DNA of 34,137 nucleotides from Holophagales bacterium UBA2201 (GTDB lineage Bacteria > Acidobacteriota > Thermoanaerobaculia > UBA2201). Location: the NCBI GenBank assembly GCA_002327305.1, contig DCUZ01000118.1, positions 24,212 to 58,348 of the forward strand, written 5' to 3'. Under the pieces are notes generated by a model that saw nothing but the letters and a program-made list of their open reading frames with translations, had not been told where the DNA came from and did not search any database. Of this stretch, positions 9,601-15,900 are shown piece by piece. Within the stretch, counting starts at the first letter, position 1. Every line of letters starts with the position of its first letter. The position numbers and the translations under genes are program-made.

Positions 9601-12419
9601 CCAAGAAAGGGGTGCTGGCCTACATCGGCAACACCGGCTACGGCTGGGCCATCCGCAACGGCGTGGGGTTGACCGAGAAACTGATGGAACTGATCACCGA
9701 AGAGATCCTGAAGAACTCCTCCGTCGAGATCGGCCGGGCCCTGGCCCAGGCCAAGCGGGAGTATTTCCTCCAGGAGAACCGCTATGATGTCTTCGACGAG
9801 AAGGTGATGCACCAGTTGACCCTCTACGGCATCCCCAGCACCCTCCTCCTGATCAAGAACGCCCGGGGCGCGAAAGAGACCCTCCCCCCCATGAGCGATC
9901 CCCGCGACGGGTGCGCCGACGGCATCTGCGTGAAGAAGGAGGACGGCGCCGCCGGCCTGCGGGCCCTCCCCGACGGCATCACCGAAAAGCGCCTCACCTT
10001 CACCTTCGGCTCCGGCACCTACGCCCTCACCGAGACCTCCAACGGGGATTACTACACCCTCAACGGCCTGGCCTCGGGGGAGACGGGCGACGCCATCCAG
10101 CCCAAGTTCATCTACGATTCCTACCTCTCCGGCACCACCGCCCACGGCGTCCTCTTCACCGGGGGCGCCTACGGCTCTGAGAACTTCACCCCCCTATCCG
10201 CGGTCCCCAAGTCCACCAACGACCCCAACGCCGGGGCGGGCCCCCTGCCGGCGATCGGGGGGTTCACGCCGACGCTCCAGGGCACAGACACCCGCTCCAG
10301 CACCACCACCATGAGGTCCGGAAGCGACGGCGACTACCTGAACATGGTGACCCACACCGGCTACTTCGACCCGGCCGCCGGGGAGGAGAACCGGTTCGAC
10401 GAGATGCAGTTCACGGTCTACTACCACCAGGACATCGCCGGGCAGGTGAAGGCCTATTCCGGTAATCCCGTCCTTATTCCCGACGGAGGGACCGCCACCG
10501 CCTCCATCACCGTCTCCACCAGCGGCATCGCCAAGCTGGAGAAGGTGGTGGTGAAGGTCTCCGTCGCCCATGACGGCGTGGGCGACCTCACCCTCACACT
10601 GGTCTCCCCCGCCTCCACCGAGGTCGCCCTTTGCTCCGGCGTCGGCGGGACGGACGACCACTATAGCGACACCGTCTTCGACGACGGGGCCGCCACCCCC
10701 ATCGGGAGCGGGACCGCCCCCTTCACCGGCTATTTCCGGCCCGCCAACCCCCTCTCGGCCCTCGCCGGCGAAAGCGCCGACGGAACATGGACCCTGCGCG
10801 TGGCGGACGGCGGCCCCAACGGAACGGGACAGATCCTGGCCTTCAGCCTGGTCTTCGGCTACACCGCCCCCGTCATCACCGAACCCGACGCCCCCGCCCC
10901 CTACGCCTCCGCGGGCGCCACGGCCATTGTCGCCGGTACCGCCGTCACCTCCGACCTCACCGTCTCCGGAAGCGGCATCGCCTGCATCGAGGACATTGAT
11001 GTCACCGTGGACATCACCCACCCCTTCACGGCCGACCTCACCCTCTCCCTCGTCGCCCCCGACGCCTCCGAGATCGTCCTGGCCCAGGGGCTCGGCGCGG
11101 GCGCCGATTACACCGACACCGTCTTCGACGACGAGGCGGCCGCGGCCGTCACAGGCGGCGCCAATCCTTTCACCGGCTCCTTCCGGCCGGAACAGCCCCT
11201 CTCCCGGTACGACTGCACCCCCGCCGACGGCACCTGGTCCCTCAAGGTGGCCGACGGGGGCGCCGCCGGCGGAAGCCTGGAATCCTGGTCCATCGAATTC
11301 GGCGAGGGGCTCCACACCCTTGAGGGGCTCACCGCCAGGTTCTCCGTCGCCGCAAGCGACACCAACGACATTTACCGGGTCCTGGTCACCTACGACGACC
11401 TTTCGGGGACATGGAATTCCCTGGACCTGTCCAAGAACGCCACCAGCGGAGCCTGGGAAGGAAGTTTGGATCTTCAGAACGACATCCTCTACTATGTCCA
11501 GGCCGTGGACAAGGTGGGGAAGGTGGGCAAATTGACCGAGGCGGGGACGGACGCCAACAGCGCCGGCACCAAGTACGGTTCCACCTGGGCGTACACGCGG
11601 CTGATGGAACTGAACCTGCGCGACTTTGATGGCGACAGCCTCCCCGACGCGTACGAGGACCAGCACGCCTGCCTGGACGGGGGGACGCCGGGCCAGGGAG
11701 CCCTGGACCCCGACTACGACGGCCTCACCTCCCTGGAGGAGATGGCCCTGGGCACCGACCCCTGCCTGGCGGATTCCGACGGCGACGGCGATAACGACGG
11801 CTCGGAGGAAAACAACGGCAAGGAACCCCTGAGCGCGGGCGACGGCGACCGCCTCCTCATCGCCCCCTTCAAGGCCGGCGGGACGGGGAATGTCACCATC
11901 CGGTGGCCCCGGGCCACCGACAACGGCACTCCGACGGGAAATCCCTGCTCGCCGGTGGATCCCCCCGCCTGCGTGGCGGTGGGCGACAACAACGCCATGG
12001 ACGGCCACTTCAGGGTCTATGTCTCCACCGACCCCCGCTTCTCCACCGACGACACCAAGGTGGGCCCCCTCGTCCCCATCGACACGCGGGAGACCACCCT
12101 CACCGACCCCGGCGAAACGGTCTACTTCATCGTCACCAACTGGGACATCCTCATCCCCGCGCCCCTGATCGAGGTGGTCACCCGCAACGCCTCTGTCTTC
12201 ACCCTCTACGGCCAGCACTTCCACGCCGCCGGCTCACAGGCCCTCCTGTGCGAGGCGGCCGACGCCTGCAATTCGCCTGTTCAGATGACGGTCACCAGCC
12301 GCACCACCACCCGCATCCAGGCCACCGCCCCCGGCGGGCTTTCGGGCACCAAGTATGTGGCCGTGGAGAACCCCGACGGGCTGAGGGACATCTACGGCGT
12401 CGGGTACAGCTTTCCGTGA
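3609..12419 (+). CDS. Giant secreted protein: 14 kelch repeats, three P-domains and a C25 (gingipain-type) peptidase domain
   Basis: 2936 aa. The ATG at 3609 has AAAGGAG 6 nt before it and begins a signal peptide (residues 1 to about 23). Next is a charged helical region (about 25-140), then about residues 298-1035 hold 14 kelch-type repeats with the signature R..HTAVWTG.EMIIWGG. A proprotein-convertase P-domain lies at about 1404-1538. The C25-like peptidase domain is at about 1615-2088, with His1920 (NTHANHFSW) and Cys1973 (TSGCHSG) as the probable dyad. Two more P-domains follow at about 2281-2418 and 2428-2568, then a TSP3-like calcium-binding Asp-rich segment (about 2671-2741) and an IPT/TIG-like end (from about 2849). 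No type IX sorting domain is visible. A role as an exported protease or surface processing enzyme is inferred. By eye, the kelch part uses a less C-rich third codon position than the second half. Confidence 0.88.
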   Translation: MKKMTVVVSGLFVILAGVLPATGTLTFEERVEAQRAIERVYYSHRIWPESNPYPKPQFEQMVPEDLLLRKVEAYLLKSAALEEYWGRPLTGEQLQAEMDRMARDTRDASMLRELFAALDNDPFLIAECYVRPSLADRHLRDRYAFDPRFHQNALRAARDLFGVVNPANFALLGGEYYRPVHAHREGSATPAGTLALSGEELRRFKDRFPPPGRISGPDETGEAFILNLTQSVNDENFTGGVIAIPKIPFDAWFRDQVMGKLHPGTAEPRHPYHLPSIGAGFRDFTPESPDAWRPLWAIPSLRKQHTAVWTGAEMIIWGGTNGEALDSGGRYYPISDSWTWMPISGIGAPSPRYEHTAVWTGEEMIIWGGTDGMVKLRTGGRYNPTTDTWKATTTISAPASGRNRHTAIWTGIEMLIWGGDEGASFVKTGYRYHPANDDSGNPAWKAMNTMTANTPSARIWHTAVWTGTEMIVWGGNSGGYLDSGARYNPGLDNGLNDPWIAMPLGPSARYLHTAVWSGTEMIVWGGYTNSGVTNTGGRYNPSWSMWMNTCSDAWCNVPFSRARHIAVWTGSSMIIWGGDMGGTTTDRGAVYVPSNDSWTDTTWDVTTPAGRRDHTAVWTGSEMIVWGGEGAGMGTYFLDTGGRYNPSNGYWENTLPTPMPGLPTARVGHSMVWTGTEMIVWGGEAVEWGVQMVRSGARYYPSSDIWDLTDTWDFDTPSSRKEHTAVWSGTAMIVWGGTSGTGYMNDGALYDPDEDPMGDPWTPMITTNAPSGRHRHTAVWADGQLIVWGGFDGMNRLNTGGHYIPGTPDQWKATTISGAPTGRDLHTAIWTGAEMIIWGGLEENPGPLVQTGGHFLPGNVGNDTDFGSWSAMPTTNAPSARGSHTAVWTGNPLRSMIIWGGVTCTQPHFGCYDGATPLGDGRLYAVDAMQWSPNPLPSSGQDARYEHSAVWTGKDMLVWGGSKNTTYGSYGELLNDGAQYRPDFPVAEAWHHLTLTLAPSARSKAPSVWTGTGMIVWDGNPRSRTGGIYYPDTPPTAVIGAIYDPGLKAPICGTPGTICDSADTLFGRDSITGGPETNQPNTLGGTCADGTSGVYNTDESIDRIRILSRDGTALAPGDTVTVEVTFKAGSAIALDLFHCADALAPSPVWTLVGTFLLPAQTSPATATLALAAGPLQAVRARTRREANALPCAFGNYNDHDDLVFAVGMETVQAVYELGTAGSTLDLSALGSTSGSNAFSSPPYEDTWDTVTAYEWDLNGDAHFEWGCRSEGSWGVDRVGADQQLDDSDLEALGMAVPGNQPIWLRVTDEQGTKHCSRSLVTIADGVSPQATMFLPDGGESWPFSESDSKRRRQFIVWDADDDFYLAHSKLSYSCDGGSNWTCIAESAWRYANLRGGVPIPDAPYESTWASSNIFVDWGMSGELVADVNVLVNINHPNVGDLNLVLEHVLPGGTTKSVPLSIYNGASGDNYEGTLFDDEAGSAIEAGAAPFTGSFRPQAGATLSEFDGVSPAGSWTLKVMDPVSGNAGAIGTWALQIATDSVCGSQNYSATDTLEADDDFFVWDLPTQKEAAESIPGQTFPSANCRARVEVWDGAGHTASDDSDANFYIVQPTTTSVRTLVLWHPERMCALYDATPGCDCEDWGGTSCTVTQNLEEKLGELADHDKVEGVVLDLGNSTAVATAYAAWDASPTDQTLANAVAAAIRTYLYGANGQISKTYTKTENLILVGDDAILPFYRMADGTMTTDPFDPAQDYSEAKYAGAAPNHEVAIDTTTTVGSALAQGYFLTDNYYSESFPEDSGLDAPHDKIYQNDYATGRLVETPAQVATVIDAFLAYSGQVDVLSSADEVLVTGFDFVFDSARTIYDLYEDVNYSPWTTDALLDDPDDLDPLDAPFTPANLLDQLIPAASTDLHKISSVNTHANHFSWAASAAGSGSANLLCTDPSYDAAYCYQGEGLDGRAGNLNATILYTSGCHSGLPIPNGAAGSSPYALDLPEVMAKKGVLAYIGNTGYGWAIRNGVGLTEKLMELITEEILKNSSVEIGRALAQAKREYFLQENRYDVFDEKVMHQLTLYGIPSTLLLIKNARGAKETLPPMSDPRDGCADGICVKKEDGAAGLRALPDGITEKRLTFTFGSGTYALTETSNGDYYTLNGLASGETGDAIQPKFIYDSYLSGTTAHGVLFTGGAYGSENFTPLSAVPKSTNDPNAGAGPLPAIGGFTPTLQGTDTRSSTTTMRSGSDGDYLNMVTHTGYFDPAAGEENRFDEMQFTVYYHQDIAGQVKAYSGNPVLIPDGGTATASITVSTSGIAKLEKVVVKVSVAHDGVGDLTLTLVSPASTEVALCSGVGGTDDHYSDTVFDDGAATPIGSGTAPFTGYFRPANPLSALAGESADGTWTLRVADGGPNGTGQILAFSLVFGYTAPVITEPDAPAPYASAGATAIVAGTAVTSDLTVSGSGIACIEDIDVTVDITHPFTADLTLSLVAPDASEIVLAQGLGAGADYTDTVFDDEAAAAVTGGANPFTGSFRPEQPLSRYDCTPADGTWSLKVADGGAAGGSLESWSIEFGEGLHTLEGLTARFSVAASDTNDIYRVLVTYDDLSGTWNSLDLSKNATSGAWEGSLDLQNDILYYVQAVDKVGKVGKLTEAGTDANSAGTKYGSTWAYTRLMELNLRDFDGDSLPDAYEDQHACLDGGTPGQGALDPDYDGLTSLEEMALGTDPCLADSDGDGDNDGSEENNGKEPLSAGDGDRLLIAPFKAGGTGNVTIRWPRATDNGTPTGNPCSPVDPPACVAVGDNNAMDGHFRVYVSTDPRFSTDDTKVGPLVPIDTRETTLTDPGETVYFIVTNWDILIPAPLIEVVTRNASVFTLYGQHFHAAGSQALLCEAADACNSPVQMTVTSRTTTRIQATAPGGLSGTKYVAVENPDGLRDIYGVGYSFP

Positions 12420-12425
12420 TGTTGG

Positions 12426-12495
12426 ATTTGGGATTTCGGATTTATGATTTATGATTTGGGATTTGGGATTTGGGATTTCGGATTTATGATTTGGG
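12426..12495. repeat. ATTTGGG heptamer array, 10 units (left flank of four-helix-bundle gene)
   Basis: Ten consecutive 7-nt units: five ATTTGGG, two ATTTCGG and three ATTTATG. The array starts 6 nt after the stop codon of the giant kelch gene. Its last unit and the following bases supply GGGAG (12493-12497) in front of the next start codon. Confidence 0.9.
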
Positions 12496-12501
12496 AGTTG
12501 G

Positions 12502-12873
12502 ATGAATAAGGCCGAATTGGCTGGGCGGACCAAGGCATTTGCTTTGGCGGTTATCCGCCTGGTGGAATCGTTGCAGCGGAACCGGACCTGCGAGGTGATC
12601 GGGCGACAGTTGTTGCGGTCCGCGACCTCCATCGGGGCGAATTACCGCTCGGCCTTGAGGGCCCGGTCGCCCGCCGACTTTCTGTCCAAGATGGGGATCG
12701 TGGAGGAAGAGGCCGACGAGACCCTGTATTGGCTGGAATTGCTCGAGGAGTCCGGTCAGGCCGGTTCAAGCCAATGCCGCCCCTTGCTCGACGAGGGCAG
12801 CCAGATCCTCTCCATCATCGTCGCTTCGATCAGGACGCTGAAGTCGAGAAAGCGTACGGATCATCCGGGCTAA
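12502..12873 (+). CDS. Four-helix-bundle protein (23S rRNA intervening-sequence / S23 family)
   Basis: 123 aa, typical family length. Recognisable features are RTKAFALAVIRLVESL at the start, the central ...IGRQLLRSATSIGANY.SAL.ARS, and DFLSKMGIVEEEADETLYWLELL. The family was named from proteins encoded in intervening sequences of Leptospira 23S rRNA, is also common as stand-alone genes, and is related in fold to the Avd proteins of diversity-generating retroelements; its molecular role is unsettled. The gene is tightly bracketed by heptamer arrays in opposite orientation (12426-12495 and 12884-12918). GGGAG from the left array is the only candidate ribosome-binding site, 4 nt before the ATG. 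No reverse transcriptase or rRNA is nearby. Confidence 0.88.
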   Translation: MNKAELAGRTKAFALAVIRLVESLQRNRTCEVIGRQLLRSATSIGANYRSALRARSPADFLSKMGIVEEEADETLYWLELLEESGQAGSSQCRPLLDEGSQILSIIVASIRTLKSRKRTDHPG

Positions 12874-12883
12874 CTCTTTTCCA

Positions 12884-12918
12884 AAATCCCAAATCCCAAA
12901 TCCGAAATCCCAAATCAT
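12884..12918. repeat. AAATCCC heptamer array, 5 units (right flank, inverted)
   Basis: Units are AAATCCC, AAATCCC, AAATCCG, AAATCCC and AAATCAT, the reverse complement of the left array. The array starts 10 nt after the four-helix-bundle stop and runs over the stop codon of the convergent cyclase gene at 12915-12917. Confidence 0.9.
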
Positions 12919-15900
12919 CCGATTTGTTCTTCAATCTCCAAATACATCTTGTGGAGTTCCGGATTATCCTCCGGCTTGAAGGACTTCAGCCCCTTCGCGT
13001 GCCAGCGGCGCGCCTCTTCACGGCGCCCCAGGTTGAGGCACACTTCCGCCAAGTTGTAATAGCCAAGGCACGATTCAATCCGTTCGCCTGTCTTCTCGAA
13101 CACGCGCAGGGCTTCCATGTAATGTAGATGCGCTTCTTCGTAGTTCTGCTGCATGTAGGCCGCTATCCCCATCTGCATGCTGGATCGCGCCAGGGCGTTG
13201 TGCGTCCCGATCACCTTGAAATGCTTTTGGGCCTCGGCCAGGAACGCTAAGGCCTTATGGGCTTCTCCCAAGTTTAAATGCAAGGACCCCAGATTGAGGA
13301 GAATCACCCCAGTCAGATAAGTATCACCATATTGGTCCGCCCTTGGCAGAAGTTCCAGGAGCAGGTCACGGGCCTCGTCGAACCGCTTCATGAACATCAG
13401 AGTGACGCCGTACTCGATCCTCAATCGCAATTCGGGGTAGAGCTGCCGCCCCTGCCGGGCCAGCTTGCGTCCCTGGTCAAGATACTCAAGGGCGGCGTCG
13501 AACCGGCCCCGGTTTTTCTCTATCGAAGCCAGAACCAACAGCGCATCAATCTGCCCCTGGATATTTCCGGCTGAATGCGCCGCATTCATTGAATGTTGGA
13601 ATTGCTCCACCGCCGCGCCAAGATCACCCTGCCTGTAATTTGCCACCCCCAGCAGATAATTCAATTTCTCGCTATGCCCCTCATCGTCGAGCCGCAATCG
13701 CTTGAGCAAGCGCGCAGCCTGCTTTGTGTAACCATAATTCCCCGCCTTCTGCATCGCGTTGAACCGGTGGATGCCGGCCTCGATAAAGTCCCCTTCCCGC
13801 TGTTGCCGGGCGGCCGCTTGCTGGATCCGAGAGGCCGTTGCGAGCCCCTCCCCGATCTTGCCGGCCTTGAGGAGCAGGCCGCACAGCGCCAGCCCCACCG
13901 CCCACTTGCGCGCGTCCGCCGACCGGCGCAGGAGGGCGTGGGCGTTTCGGTAACAGTTCGCCGCCTCCGGCAGGGAGAGGCGCTCCGCCAGCCGCTCCCC
14001 GGCGAGGAGGGAGTACTCCACCGCCTTGGGCCGGATCCCGGCAAGGAGGAAGTGGTTGGCCAAGTTGGGGTAGAGGGGCTCCAGGTTGCCGGCGCGGAGG
14101 GTTTCCATCGCGAGGCCGATCTTCCGGTGGAGCCGCTTCCTCGCGCGCTGGGGGAGGGATTGATAGAGGGTCTCCTGGACGAGGGCGTGGGGGAAGGTGT
14201 ATATGATTTGGGATTTGGGATTTCGGATTTCGGATTTGGGATTTGGGATTTGGGATTTGGGATTTGGGATCTGCTCTTGTTCGAAGAGATAGCCCGCGGC
14301 CGTCAGGGTGCTCATGGCTCCCTTGCGGAACGATCGCCCCAGGACCACTTTCAGGACCATCAGGGAAAAAGTCGGGCCCATGCAGGCGGCGGCGCGCAGG
14401 TGGGCCTGCTCGGCCGCTGGGAGACGGTTGACCTGGGCTAAGAGGACTTCGGTGCCGCTCATCGCCCCCTTCTGCTCCACGCCGCGCTTCAGCAACCACT
14501 CCCCCAGCCGGGTCTCCAACAGGTCCTCGTGGAGGAGGTAGTCCAGCAGTTGATGGGTGAAGAAGGGATTGCCCTTCGTCCGTTCATAGAGGAAATCGGC
14601 CAGCGTGTCGCGCACCTTTCCACCCAGCCGTCCCTCCGCCAGGACCTTGCACCCCTCCCGGTCCAGATCGGCCAGGGAGAGGATGGAGACGGTGGCTCGG
14701 TGCTCGAACTCCTTTTTCTCCCACTCGGGCCGCGTGGCGGCGAGGATGAACAGCCGCTGATTCTTCAAGTGGTTCAGTACGGCCGCCAACAACTCCAGCG
14801 AAAGGGTGTCGAACCAGTGGAGGTCGTCCAAAAAGATGCATAAGGGCGAATGCCCTGATGCATCGGTTTCGGGTTTCGAGTTTCGAGTTTCGAGTTCCCC
14901 CCCTTTAAGCCCGCAACTCGAGACCCGAGACTCGAGACTATTCAACAGGAGGCGGCTCAACTGGTGCTGGAAGAGGCGCTTTTTCGTTTCTTCGTCATGG
15001 TGGGGCGCCTCGATGCCTTCGGGCGCGGGCAGATCGAAGAACTCCGCAAACCACGGCAGGTACGGCTTCTGGTCCTCCAGGAGGACCGCCTCCAGCACTG
15101 ACAGGTCCGGTTCCATCCCCTGGAACAGCAGGTCCCTGAAGAGGTCTTTCCACGGGGCGTAGGCGTGGCTCCGGCGGGTGATCTCTCCCCGCACGGGGAT
15201 GGTCCGCCACCCCTTCCGATTCGCTTCCCGGAGGATGCGACTGGCGAGGAACGATTTCCCCACCCCCGGCACCCCTTCGATGACCGCCATCCCCGGCTCC
15301 CCCTTCCACGCCCGCCCCAGCCGTTCCAGCAGGGCTTGCGTCTCCCGCTCCCGCCCCACCGCCTGCTCCTGCCCCCCGGCCGTCCACCCCGCCCGGCGCC
15401 GCTCCTTGAGGGCGAATACCGCCAGCGGCTCCGCCTTCCCTTTGAACCTCCGCTTCCCCAGGTCGTCGAATCCGTACACCTCCTTCGCCTGCTGGACGAA
15501 GGGGGCGCTGGCGCACGCCTGGCCCGATTCCGCCCCCTGCATCAGCCGTGCGGCGAAGTTGACGGCGTCCCCCATGACGGTGTATTCCCACCGGTCCGAG
15601 CCCCCCACGATGCCGGTGAACACCCGCCCGGAATTCAGTCCCGCTCCCACGGTCAACCGCGGGAACCGGGACCGCACGGCGGCAAAGAGATCCAGCGCCC
15701 ATTGGGAGGCCAACTGCTCTTTCTTCTCCATCGGGTTGGGGGCGCCGAACAGGAGCAGGGCCGTGCTCCCCTTGTCCCCCATGCTGATCCGGTTGAGCCG
15801 CCCGCCGTGCCGTTCGGTGATTTCCATGACCGTCCGGAAAAAGGCGTCGAACAACTCCAGGTCGAACCCCTCCCGCGTGTAGGTGAAGCCGGTGAATTGG

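Noticed and set aside
7836..12224. Two long minus-strand open frames opposite the kelch/C25 gene
   Set aside because: Same antisense artefact: translation is rich in Gly, Val and His with no recognisable motif, and the + strand carries P-domain and peptidase motifs throughout.
12155..12419. Type IX secretion sorting domain at the end of the C25-like protein
   Set aside because: The C-terminus resembles an IPT/TIG fold and lacks the features expected of a type IX sorting domain.
12502..12873. Diversity-generating retroelement (Avd-like protein)
   Set aside because: The protein is a generic S23-type bundle; no reverse transcriptase, template repeat or variable repeat is visible nearby.
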